DNA from: Endozoicomonas sp965232255
Lineage (GTDB): Bacteria > Pseudomonadota > Gammaproteobacteria > Pseudomonadales > Endozoicomonadaceae
Length of the DNA: 64,000 bases
NCBI GenBank assembly: GCA_965232255.1
Contig: OZ246962.1
Coordinates: forward strand, 2,542,001 to 2,606,000
Direction of reading: 5' to 3'
The notes beneath the pieces are model-generated. The model had not been told where the DNA came from and ran no database searches. It saw only the letters and a list, made by a program, of their open reading frames with translations. Each line of letters starts with the position of its first letter. Position 1 is the stretch's first letter. The position numbers and the translations under genes are program-made. Of the stretch, positions 1-8,157 are shown piece by piece.

Positions 1-645
1 GAAAAAGTGCTCGTCCAGATTGAACTCCTGAGCGTATTCCTGACAATGCTTGAGGTAGTGATCCTTGTCGGTCTTGCCGTCACCGTGGTCCTGAATGGCC
101 ATCATGGTGGTGGGAAACGCACTGATCAGGTGTAGTTCGGCGTGGTACAGCCCGGCAAGGTATTTGGCGTATTGCAAAATGGCTTCGTTGATCACACTGT
201 GGTAGTGATCCCTCGGGTCGGCATTGATGGCTGCCACGATTTTGCCTCGCATCCAGTTGTGGTCGTGCTGCACCAATAGCACCGGCACACGACACCGGCG
301 TAGCAGACTCCAGTCGTCGGGAGTGGAAAACGCTTTTTGCAAAGCAGTAATCAACTGGGCATCTTTGACCACCAGGTCGCACCGTTCCACCTGGCGCATA
401 TGGATAATGGTTTCGATCAGGGAGCCGCTCCAGGTTTCGTGCACGTACACTTCCTGGCCTTCGGCCAGCAAAGGCGCTGCCAGCGCTTCAAGGCGTGCCA
501 TGGAGGCACTGTCAGCCCTTGGGTTGGGTGCCAGAATGTGCAGTGCCGCTCCGGTCATCCGACAGATATTGCTAGCGCGGTTCAGAGCTAACTGTTTATC
601 CTTGCGGGTGTCAACAACAGCCAGAACTTTGGTAATGCCACGCAT
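1..645 (-). CDS. uspE: Tandem universal stress protein, UspE-like (C-terminus off the left edge)
   Basis: The left window edge cuts this gene, leaving 215 codons without the C-terminus. The frame starts at ATG 645 behind a strong Shine-Dalgarno (cagGAGGGAataaact). One Usp domain spans about residues 1-135, from the strand ITKVLAVVD to PVLLVQHD. A second Usp domain begins near residue 140 with KIVAAINAD. The two-domain layout is that of UspE, a cytoplasmic stress protein of about 316 residues in enterobacteria that is linked to survival under stress and to motility or aggregation phenotypes. The family is clear; assignment to UspE rests on the tandem domains and is likely but not certain. Confidence 0.85.
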   Translation of the reverse strand, partial: MRGITKVLAVVDTRKDKQLALNRASNICRMTGAALHILAPNPRADSASMARLEALAAPLLAEGQEVYVHETWSGSLIETIIHMRQVERCDLVVKDAQLITALQKAFSTPDDWSLLRRCRVPVLLVQHDHNWMRGKIVAAINADPRDHYHSVINEAILQYAKYLAGLYHAELHLISAFPTTMMAIQDHGDGKTDKDHYLKHCQEYAQEFNLDEHFF

Positions 646-835
646 AGTTTATTCCCTCCTGCTGATTGTCCTTTCCGGTTTTTATGATGCTTGAACTTAA
701 CTGGGGTTTTAATGATGCAGATCAATAAATTGTTGTGCTGTTAGGAGTAGTGGGTGCGGCAGTTGTTGTCTGGGAGGGACGACAGCAGGGTCATCGCTGG
801 CTGTTGACCATGACCCTGACTGTTTGGCAGCGCTG

Positions 836-2062
836 TCAGTGGGTGGGATGAACGACTCTTAACGATTGTGGGGTGTTCAGATTTTCTGCCAGCGTGGCCA
901 GGCCAACCTTGCTATCGGTCTTGTCAAAGATAACGTAAAAGGCACGCATAAAGGCATCTCCGAAGATCCAGAAATCCTGGTTGCTTGCGGATAGCCCGGC
1001 AACGCACTCTTCCTGTCCCCACCAGTTCACTTGTTTAACCACGTAAAAGCGCGGTGGAACGGTATATTTGACGCCGTCGATGCTGAATACCAGATCCGGC
1101 TGTTGGTCCAGGTTAGAGCAGTCCGGGTTGATGTTCAGAGCGTTCTGGATATTAGTGATATCCTCAGGCGGACCGACAATCAGTGAAGTGCCGGAGTCAA
1201 CAATAGCATGGCAGGCACCTTCATATTGACAGGTCAGTGGAATGCTGGAGGAGTCAACATCAATGCCATCGAAAACGATGTTGTAGTAGTAATCCGCAGG
1301 TCCTCCGGTTTGCAGTGGTTTCAATGAATGCCAGGTGATATCGCCCTGGTAGTAGTCCGGGTCGGGTTCACCCAGGATCAGTCGGCCGGTACCGCTGGAG
1401 GGCGTGTTGGACAGATAGAACGAGAAGATGGCCTTGGGTAGCAACCCCTGGGCAACCGCACTATCGAGCCAGGGCGTGACCTGGTCTTTGGCAAGAGAAC
1501 GGTAAGCCAGACCAAAAATGCCATCAAATGGTGAGTCCTGAAAGTCTTCAGAAAGTTTCTGCGCCAGGCCAAAACCCTGATTGCTGACACTTATGCCACC
1601 AAAGGTGACAGTGTCGTAACCAACATAGCCCTGCATATTGCCAGTGCCGTACTGTATGGACAGTTTTTGGTTGTCAGTGTTGAACGTCGTGCTGCTGTTT
1701 GGGTTGAATTTCGCTTTATGTTGACAGGGCGCCGCGCTACAGCTTTGGTCGGGTATCCAGATATTGCTGGAGCCAGTATCCAGTATGCCAGTAAATTGCT
1801 GCTGGTTTGAACCAAGTAAAAAGGCACCGAAATACTGGGTATTTTGTTGGTCAGTAAGACCCACCTGACCTTTGCTGATGGGTTGCCCAATCAGCTCATC
1901 GTCAATGAACTCAGAGCTGGTGGTTGGGTCAAGTATCTGGACATGAATGCGTTTTGCCGTATCGGTAGTGTGCGTATCCGGGGATGCCAGGTTAGCGGCA
2001 TGGACGGCAACTGTCTGAGAAAGGACGATTGCAGAAACCGATGCGAAAAGTAATCTGTTCAT
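836..2062 (-). CDS. Secreted pepsin-family (A1) aspartic protease
   Basis: This is a full two-lobe pepsin homologue of 408 residues. The first catalytic site is DTGSSNIW (Asp95) and the second DSGTS (Asp289). The flap motif QYGTG lies near residue 138. Residues 1-23 form a signal peptide (hydrophobic ASVSAIVLSQTVAVHA), so the protein is probably exported and then acts in the periplasm, outside the cell or in a host compartment. The frame is open from TTG 2065, but ATG 2062 is preferred. A1 proteases dominate in eukaryotes and are uncommon in bacteria, although homologues are known in Shewanella and a few other marine gammaproteobacteria. All catalytic residues are present, so it should be active at acidic pH. 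A 9-bp inverted repeat (786-794/810-818) follows the gene but lacks a T-run. Confidence 0.92.
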   Translation of the reverse strand: MNRLLFASVSAIVLSQTVAVHAANLASPDTHTTDTAKRIHVQILDPTTSSEFIDDELIGQPISKGQVGLTDQQNTQYFGAFLLGSNQQQFTGILDTGSSNIWIPDQSCSAAPCQHKAKFNPNSSTTFNTDNQKLSIQYGTGNMQGYVGYDTVTFGGISVSNQGFGLAQKLSEDFQDSPFDGIFGLAYRSLAKDQVTPWLDSAVAQGLLPKAIFSFYLSNTPSSGTGRLILGEPDPDYYQGDITWHSLKPLQTGGPADYYYNIVFDGIDVDSSSIPLTCQYEGACHAIVDSGTSLIVGPPEDITNIQNALNINPDCSNLDQQPDLVFSIDGVKYTVPPRFYVVKQVNWWGQEECVAGLSASNQDFWIFGDAFMRAFYVIFDKTDSKVGLATLAENLNTPQSLRVVHPTH

Positions 2063-2156
2063 CAAGCCATTCCACGGTAATTGAAAGGAGTTTTTTTTGC
2101 ATCAGTCAAAGTAGACAATGCTCGTTGATTTCTCCAATTCCAATACAGTGGTCGGT

Positions 2157-2591
2157 TTATTTCGTTTTGATGATCGACACCTGTTCGATAGCCACACCAT
2201 TTTCCCGACAGAATCGGGACAGCTCTTCTTGTGGATTACGATCGTATTGGACGTCGTAAACAATGCGACGGATACCTGCCGCCAGAAGGTTTTTGGTGCA
2301 TTGGTCGCAAGGACTGTGGGTAACGTAAGCGGTTGCCCCTTCGATGGGTGTACCCAGGCGGGCAGCCCAGATGACGGCATTGAGTTCGGCGTGGATTTCG
2401 TGACGCAAAGACCACTGATGGTGATCTTCATAATCGGCTTCGTTGCAGTTGATATAACCGGATGGTGTGCCATTAACTCCAGTAGACAACACCCGGCCGT
2501 CCTTAACCAGCAGACAGCCCACCTGCAAACGCACGCATTTTGATAACTTGGCCAGGGAGTGGGCCATTTCCATATAAACTGAGTCACTCAT
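2157..2591 (-). CDS. Deoxycytidylate (dCMP) deaminase-type zinc enzyme
   Basis: This 144-residue protein belongs to the CDA fold dCMP deaminase/ComEB family. The zinc and proton-shuttle signature HAE is at residues 67-69 and the second half, SPCDQC, at 94-99 (Cys95, Cys98). Family enzymes convert dCMP to dUMP for thymidylate synthesis. The start MSDSVYMEMA matches the usual family N-terminus. It sits between the pepsin homologue and the exporter with no obvious operon partner. A late-competence role, as for ComEB in Bacillus, cannot be judged from sequence. Confidence 0.9.
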   Translation of the reverse strand: MSDSVYMEMAHSLAKLSKCVRLQVGCLLVKDGRVLSTGVNGTPSGYINCNEADYEDHHQWSLRHEIHAELNAVIWAARLGTPIEGATAYVTHSPCDQCTKNLLAAGIRRIVYDVQYDRNPQEELSRFCRENGVAIEQVSIIKTK

Positions 2592-2658
2592 GCATTACGG
2601 TACCTGCAACAGTCAGGAAGGGCAGGCATCAGCGATACCTGCCCAGATAATACCAGAC

Positions 2659-3867
2659 TCAAACCGCTTGCGGGGTGACTTCTGAGGCTTTATCGGTTTT
2701 TATCAGACACAAGCCGGCAATAACAACCGCCACCACGGTAACGACTGAGAGCGAGAGAGTGCCAGTCTCTGGCAAAAAGCCCACCAGGGCGCTGATTAAT
2801 GTTGCCAGTAACATCTCAATAAAGAAAATCAGGCCAGCGGCAGTGCCGATGTGCTTTTGCATATGTTCCATGGCCCGGGCCTGGCACAGTGGCATAAACA
2901 AGCCAAGGCCCAGTTCGTAAACGGCAATGCCGGCCACATAGCCAGCAATGGATTGTCCATCCGTAAGCAGAGCACTGACCAGTGAGATTATTGCCCCGAT
3001 GACCAGCAGACTACCGGCCAGCAACGTGCTCTGATTGCGGCTGAGTTTATGGGTTAGTTTTGGCCCAACGGTGGCACTGAGCAGATAGCTGGCAATCGCC
3101 ACAGCGAACAGATAACCATAAACCGCAGGTGAGATACCGAGTTGACCAATAATGACGAATGATCCGCCAGCCACAAAAACAAAAGCGCCGGCAAATGCCG
3201 CACCAGCGGCGATGGTAAAGCGCAGATAGCGAAGATCAGTGAGTACGGCCTTGTATCCAGCCAGTGCCGAACCGGTAGTGCTGTCACTATGTAATTGCCT
3301 TTTTTCCGGCAGCAACGTCAGTGCCAGAATTGCAATTACTGCCAACGCCCCCATGGCATAAAAGCTGGCTTGCCAGCCTGCGTATTCTTGCAAGTAACCG
3401 CCAATAATCGGCGCGGCCATGGGGGCAATCGTCAAACAGCCGCTGATATAAGCCAGTATGGTCACTTCCATCTGGTCGCGATAATAATCTCTGGCAATCA
3501 TTCGGGCGACAGCGGTACCAAAGCAGCCGAAGAGGGCTTGGGCAAAACGAGCACCGATAAACAAGTAGATGCTGTCAGTGAGCAAGGTAACAGCGGTGGC
3601 CACCAGGTAGAGTGAGTAACCAAACAGCAGGGTTTTTTTTCGGCCCAGACGATCCGCCAGGGGGCCGACGATCAGCATGGATAGCGAGAAGCCGAGCATA
3701 AACAGCCCCACGCTCCACTGGGCAATGGCCGGTGTAGTACCAAAGTAGTCAGTAATCGCCGGCAATGATGGCGTGAAAATATCAATGGACACTGGCCCAA
3801 CAACGGCGAACAGGGTCAGGATGATCAGCACAACAGTGGAGGATTTATCAGGATTCAGGGGTTGCAT
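2659..3867 (-). CDS. Bcr/CflA-family MFS drug-resistance transporter
   Basis: This 402-residue inner-membrane protein has about twelve hydrophobic segments. The MFS motif A is ADRLGRKK after TM2, and the N-terminus has the family-typical stretch around PVSIDIFTPSLPAI. Bcr/CflA proteins are proton-driven exporters of chloramphenicol-type drugs, bicyclomycin, sulfonamides or small peptides; the substrate here is unknown. The start at ATG 3867 follows a reverse-strand GGACCTCC stretch. It is divergent from the potassium channel gene, and the roughly 80 bp between the two starts must hold both promoters. Confidence 0.93.
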   Translation of the reverse strand: MQPLNPDKSSTVVLIILTLFAVVGPVSIDIFTPSLPAITDYFGTTPAIAQWSVGLFMLGFSLSMLIVGPLADRLGRKKTLLFGYSLYLVATAVTLLTDSIYLFIGARFAQALFGCFGTAVARMIARDYYRDQMEVTILAYISGCLTIAPMAAPIIGGYLQEYAGWQASFYAMGALAVIAILALTLLPEKRQLHSDSTTGSALAGYKAVLTDLRYLRFTIAAGAAFAGAFVFVAGGSFVIIGQLGISPAVYGYLFAVAIASYLLSATVGPKLTHKLSRNQSTLLAGSLLVIGAIISLVSALLTDGQSIAGYVAGIAVYELGLGLFMPLCQARAMEHMQKHIGTAAGLIFFIEMLLATLISALVGFLPETGTLSLSVVTVVAVVIAGLCLIKTDKASEVTPQAV

Positions 3868-3949
3868 GGAGGTCCAGTGCTAAGGGTTAAAGACAAACGG
3901 CCCATGATACAAAAGGACGGTAGGATGCGACAGTTTCGCGATAAGAACA

Positions 3950-5086
3950 ATGGGTGATTATGCCAATAACGGCATTTTCCCGCGAAGATGTTACCATCGT
4001 CTCAGGTACTTTCACGGAGAGAATGAGTTGGGCTTCTTTAAAGCAGCGATACGGTTCTTCCATCACCAGTTTCTTCGCCTGAGTTGGCTGGCGTTGCTGT
4101 TAGTACTGGCAGTGCACGCAATGCTGTCCTGGTACCTGATGTACCTGGCCGATGAGCAGCAGTTACTTGCCCCGGTGGATTGGCTTTATTTCTACATGAC
4201 CACCGCTACGACCATCGGTTATGGCGATTTCAGTCCAGGCACTGAGTTGGGAGAGCTTTTTGCCGCGCTGTTCATTATGCCCGGTGGAGTGGTGCTGCTG
4301 GCAGCGGTGCTGGGTAAATTGTCATCATTTTTTATTGCCTACTGGAGAAAGAGTATGCAGGGTTTGGGCAGTTATCCGAATTTGACCGATCACATTGTTA
4401 TTTTTGGTTGGCACCCTTACCACACTCCAAAAATGATTGAATTGATTTATGGCGACAAGCATCGGCAGCATTACAAGGTGGTGCTTTGTACCAGTCAGAA
4501 GATAGAAAACCCATTGCCGGAGCAGGTGCTGTTTATTCGCAGTGATAATCTGAATGATCCGCTTACTCTACGCCGCGCCGGTGTGGTTAATGCCTCTCGT
4601 ATTATTGTTTTTCGCGACAGTGATGACCGCACTCTGGCCAGCTGTTTGAGCATTGCCGCCACCAAAACTCATGCACATATTGTCGCCTGGTTTGACAACC
4701 AGGAAATGGTAACGCTGTTGCAGTCTCACTGTCCGGAGATCGAGTGTGACAGTAATATTTCCATGGAGCTGTTGGTGCGCTCGGCCCAGGATCCTGGCTC
4801 GTCACGGGTTCAACAACAACTGTTGTCTACCTTGGTTGGCCCAACGCAGTACAGCGTGCAGGTGCCTGAGAATTTTGCCGGTACAACCTTTGACGAGCTG
4901 CTGGAGTTTTTTAAGGCCAAGCACGAAGCCATTGTTCTCGGTGTGGCTGATTCCACCTCAGGGAATAACTTGCATCTGAATCCACCCAGTAATTATCAGG
5001 TTAAGGGCGGCCAGGTACTCTATTACATAGCGGCCCAGCGAATTTGTGGCGATGAGGTTTTATGGGCTGACATTCCACCCAACTGA
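3950..5086 (+). CDS. Potassium channel, two-TM pore plus RCK/TrkA-N domain
   Basis: The 378-residue product has two membrane segments (about residues 44-64 and 101-122) flanking a pore helix and the K+ selectivity filter TIGYGD at 88-93. A cytoplasmic RCK/TrkA-N Rossmann domain follows from HIVIFGWHPY near residue 145. Such proteins form tetrameric ligand-gated K+ channels. The annotated ATG 3950 has no clear ribosome site. A TTG at 4028 is preceded by GGAGA about 8 bases upstream and would begin just before the first membrane segment, so the true protein may be 26 residues shorter. Confidence 0.88.
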   Translation: MGDYANNGIFPRRCYHRLRYFHGENELGFFKAAIRFFHHQFLRLSWLALLLVLAVHAMLSWYLMYLADEQQLLAPVDWLYFYMTTATTIGYGDFSPGTELGELFAALFIMPGGVVLLAAVLGKLSSFFIAYWRKSMQGLGSYPNLTDHIVIFGWHPYHTPKMIELIYGDKHRQHYKVVLCTSQKIENPLPEQVLFIRSDNLNDPLTLRRAGVVNASRIIVFRDSDDRTLASCLSIAATKTHAHIVAWFDNQEMVTLLQSHCPEIECDSNISMELLVRSAQDPGSSRVQQQLLSTLVGPTQYSVQVPENFAGTTFDELLEFFKAKHEAIVLGVADSTSGNNLHLNPPSNYQVKGGQVLYYIAAQRICGDEVLWADIPPN

Positions 5087-5112
5087 TTTCTTTGAGTCAG
5101 CACGGGAAGAAG

Positions 5113-6027
5113 TCAATGGTCTTTCAGGGCATCCGTGAAACACTTAATTACATCTTTGCGGCACCCGTTGTTTACCCATTCTTGAAAGCAAGATTGCAGT
5201 AGGCTAAACAACTCGGGATTATATTGGTTAGGTTTGATGTAATTATCAATAGCTGCCATAACAGCATTGTTAAGAGGATTGCCGCCTCGTCCGTATTGTT
5301 CTTTCATGGCAACGCCTTGAAAATACGTAACGCCGAATGCTTCCATAGCAAACATGTCATTGAATCCAAGTAAGCTGGCAGACTCCAGGCACAAAGTTGA
5401 GAAGACAGTAGCTGCTGCAGGGTAAGAGTTGGCTGTCCAGTAGGACTGTTCTTTGATTCCTTTAATTGATTCAAAGTTTTCTTTCATTAACGTTTTGGGC
5501 GTTATTCGAGAACAAAAGCGTTTGATATCCGCGTCGTAAAACAAATGCCACTTCTCGATTCTCCCCACCGTTTCCGACAGTTCAATCAATCTCTGCATCC
5601 CGGGCTCAGTGCCATAACCCGCAAACCAATCTTCAATAAACTGAGTATTTACCTTAGCTGTAGCGCCACCATGTTGAGATGTAGCCAGATCATGGTACTC
5701 GGCGAAGCCGCCCAGGGCAAAGGCGATCAGGTACATGCTTCGCCGAGAAATATCCGAGAAGGTTGCGTTGATCCATTGTCCCAGTTGTGGATAATTGACG
5801 CTGAATGGCTGTTGCGTCACATAAATTTTATTGACTGGTTTGCTGCATTGGGCATTATGTTCGCAAATCAGTCGGTCAATTATGCTTTTCCTGTCTTTTT
5901 CGTCTTTTGGCAGCAACTGAAAAATCGATTCGGGTTGTGAGGATGGCTGAACTCTTCCACTGTCTGCACGTTGCCAATTATCTTGTTGTACTTGTTGTGG
6001 CTGGGAACTGGGTCTGATGAGATCCAT
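5113..6027 (-). CDS. Unknown protein, 304 aa, possible secreted effector
   Basis: I do not recognise this protein. Residues 1-40 are rich in Gln, Ser and Pro and look disordered; the rest is a mixed-composition globular region with a short hydrophobic stretch (MYLIAFALGGFAEY, about residues 97-110). There is no signal peptide. The coding sequence is visibly more A+T-rich than the flanking channel gene, and a long A+T-rich gap with small tandem duplications lies upstream. Polar, disordered N-termini are common in type III secretion substrates, but that is only suggestive. It is convergent with the channel gene. Confidence 0.65.
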   Translation of the reverse strand: MDLIRPSSQPQQVQQDNWQRADSGRVQPSSQPESIFQLLPKDEKDRKSIIDRLICEHNAQCSKPVNKIYVTQQPFSVNYPQLGQWINATFSDISRRSMYLIAFALGGFAEYHDLATSQHGGATAKVNTQFIEDWFAGYGTEPGMQRLIELSETVGRIEKWHLFYDADIKRFCSRITPKTLMKENFESIKGIKEQSYWTANSYPAAATVFSTLCLESASLLGFNDMFAMEAFGVTYFQGVAMKEQYGRGGNPLNNAVMAAIDNYIKPNQYNPELFSLLQSCFQEWVNNGCRKDVIKCFTDALKDH

Positions 6028-6052
6028 AACTATCTACCTTGTTATATTCTGT

Positions 6053-6088
6053 TCTACTTACAACATCGAATCTACTTACAGCATCGAA
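6053..6088. repeat. 18-bp tandem duplication
   Basis: The unit tctacttacaacatcgaa is followed at once by tctacttacagcatcgaa, a single A/G difference. It starts about 26 bases upstream of the start codon of the orphan minus-strand gene and so lies in its promoter or leader. Confidence 0.85.
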
Positions 6089-6241
6089 ACGATGTAGCCA
6101 GAGGATTATAAAAATTATTTTCCATGCGTTGCCGGCATAATTATCGAAAATCATAAATACTGTATCGAACAACATAAATCTTGCGCGGAATAGTCAGTCT
6201 TTAAGTGTCTCCCAAAGTACGTGCTGTCAGTAGGCGTGCTA

Positions 6242-6275
6242 TTACTGCATAGCATCCGTTACTGCATAGCATCCG
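6242..6275. repeat. 17-bp perfect tandem duplication
   Basis: Two exact adjacent copies of ttactgcatagcatccg, with the first two bases of a third copy. No function is evident. Confidence 0.85.
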
Positions 6276-6645
6276 TTCATTAAATTCCAGCTAAAGATAA
6301 GACCGCGAAACAACCAAAGAGTTCCAGAATAGTTATTCGGTTCACCCATATTAATATGTGCTCAGTCAATCCGGTTTTGCGATGCTACCTGTCGGTGCGA
6401 ATCGATTACTCCGGAAACAATGTCTGTGTCGGCCCGGTACCGGAACTACCGTGATGGCGATGACCGGACAAAAGATGCTGCCCGAGTAGCGTAAATAAAA
6501 TGTCAACTGTCGTTTATTGTCACCAGCAGACTGGTTGACCACCGCCGTTGGCCTACTACACTGAGGTCTGAGTTGCAACGTGCTCGTTGTGTGCCTGCCA
6601 CACCCGCAGGTATTTCGCCCTTCTGTTCACCTCAGGCCTTCCCCC

Positions 6646-7752
6646 ATGAAAAGTAGAAACTTGTTTGTCGCAGGCTCATTGTGGGCAGCGTCGCTGTCAG
6701 CCTTTTGTGATACCACATCACCTTTTTTGCAGTGGGCACCGGATATCTGTCTCACATCCGTGGGTGATGTGTTTGTTTATCACAACCCTTACAGCGACAA
6801 GACAGACTATTTTCAACTGTCGACACCGGTGCCGGGCGGACGTTGCCCGCACTTTCCCACCAACGAAACCAGCAATTTTTTCTGGACCTATCTGGCCACC
6901 GAAGCAGATGCCCTGGAGGCTGCCCACGCCAACGCTGCCCTGAAGTCAGCGCCGCTAACAACCCTGGCACAAATTGATCATCCGCCGTCGTTTACACCGG
7001 CAAAGACTCCGGCCAAGGGGAGCTGTCCTGGTTGCATTAATGCCCAGAATGTGGCGTTTTTCACCAAGGGACAGCCTGGCAGCGGTTTTGATGCGGTCAG
7101 CTTCCGCATACGCCCGCTGACTGGAACGGATTCCGCAGGCGCCGATGCACCGCAAGCCTACTTCTGGGCATACCATAACTTTTTCACCCACGCCGACAGT
7201 GACTCGTTCTATTTCGGTTTGCAACCCTTGGGACAGTTTGGGAAAACGGCACTATTCAGCGTATTTGGTACGGACACTTGGGCAGATCCGGACTACCAGT
7301 ACTGCGCCTCTAGTGCCGAGATAGGCACCAGTTGTCACGTTCCCTACGAGTGGGAAATTGGCAAGGACTATGACTTTATGATGTTGATGACCAATGTCAC
7401 TGACGAAGACAGCACCTGGGAAGCATATGTCTACGACGCAGAGCGTGAACAAAACACGTTTATCGGTGCAATTAAGGTGAAAAACGCCACCGGCATTGAG
7501 CAAGGACCCAATGTCGCCTTTAATGAATATTACCTGTCCGACGCCCATCCTTGTCCGGAGCAACCGTTTGCCGCAGTTCTGTTTTTCACGCCGGTCAGTT
7601 ACTACCGGGGGCAGCCATATAATAGCCATATTTCGTCGTTGAATATCAATGGCAACTGTAACGGGAAATTTTATTCAGATAACAGCAGTTATGCCTATAT
7701 TGAGGCCGGCAATACCTCCGACGAAAACGACACTACTCACATGCCACAGTAG
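6646..7752 (+). CDS. Secreted protein of unknown function, DUF3472-like
   Basis: This is a 368-residue exported protein. ATG 6646 is preferred over ATG 6580 because it places a typical signal peptide at the N-terminus (KSR, then LFVAGSLWAASLSAFC). The mature part has many Cys residues (for example PGGRC, GSCPGC, YQYC, TSCHVP), suggesting disulfides outside the cytoplasm. The central stretch with SFYFGLQPLGQ, FSVFGTDTW and YEWEIGKDYDF recalls the beta-sandwich DUF3472 domain; I am not certain of that match. An adhesin or a carbohydrate-binding role is possible but unproven. Confidence 0.7.
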   Translation: MKSRNLFVAGSLWAASLSAFCDTTSPFLQWAPDICLTSVGDVFVYHNPYSDKTDYFQLSTPVPGGRCPHFPTNETSNFFWTYLATEADALEAAHANAALKSAPLTTLAQIDHPPSFTPAKTPAKGSCPGCINAQNVAFFTKGQPGSGFDAVSFRIRPLTGTDSAGADAPQAYFWAYHNFFTHADSDSFYFGLQPLGQFGKTALFSVFGTDTWADPDYQYCASSAEIGTSCHVPYEWEIGKDYDFMMLMTNVTDEDSTWEAYVYDAEREQNTFIGAIKVKNATGIEQGPNVAFNEYYLSDAHPCPEQPFAAVLFFTPVSYYRGQPYNSHISSLNINGNCNGKFYSDNSSYAYIEAGNTSDENDTTHMPQ

Positions 7753-8157
7753 GTTTTCCGGCAAATTATGTGTCTTGAGTCGTAAAATTGCGGCAAAATC
7801 CATGCCACGGTGATTTGTTCAATGAGTTTTGTGACTTTGTTCCCGCTCGTCTCTGGCCAGAGTCGCAAGCTCACTAAAACCACCTCTGAACCTCAGCAGA
7901 GCATGAGCTGACAGCAGCCAAGACTGGTGCTATCCGTGGGCAATTCCTGATCAGAACCGACTGGTAGCGTTATTGCTCGCCGATACGTGAGCCTTAGCAT
8001 CAGGCAGCCCGGAGTTTCCTGTTGTTAAGCTACATCGTCTCAATGTGCCCTGGCCGGAGTCTGCCTGTTGCGGCTGATGTTCAGAAGTTGATGTGGGCCG
8101 TTTCTGGTGCGCCAATAGTTTTAATTCGTTGAGTGTCTGGCCGCTACAGGAGCCGAT
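7753..8157. other. Intergenic gap upstream of solenoid gene A
   Basis: No gene is seen. The last about 45 bases (8112-8157) resemble the leader conserved before genes B and C (gtttt, then tgagtgtctggccg, then caggagc just before the ATG) and carry the ribosome site. The remainder shows only small palindromes and no supported element. Confidence 0.55.

Larger units (their letters stand above)
6028..6645. other. Gene-free gap with two 17-18 bp tandem duplications
   Basis: No convincing gene is seen in this A+T-rich stretch between two divergent genes. It holds an 18-bp unit repeated twice with one mismatch (6053-6070, 6071-6088) just upstream of the orphan gene on the minus strand, and a 17-bp unit repeated twice perfectly (6242-6258, 6259-6275). 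Promoters for both flanking genes must lie here. Confidence 0.6.

Noticed and set aside
224..694. Plus-strand frame at the left edge
   Set aside because: Antisense to the UspE-like gene, which has clear domain motifs and a strong ribosome site.
786..818. 9-bp inverted repeat after the pepsin gene as a terminator
   Set aside because: Loop of 15 bases and no T-run on either strand; mentioned only in the gene entry.
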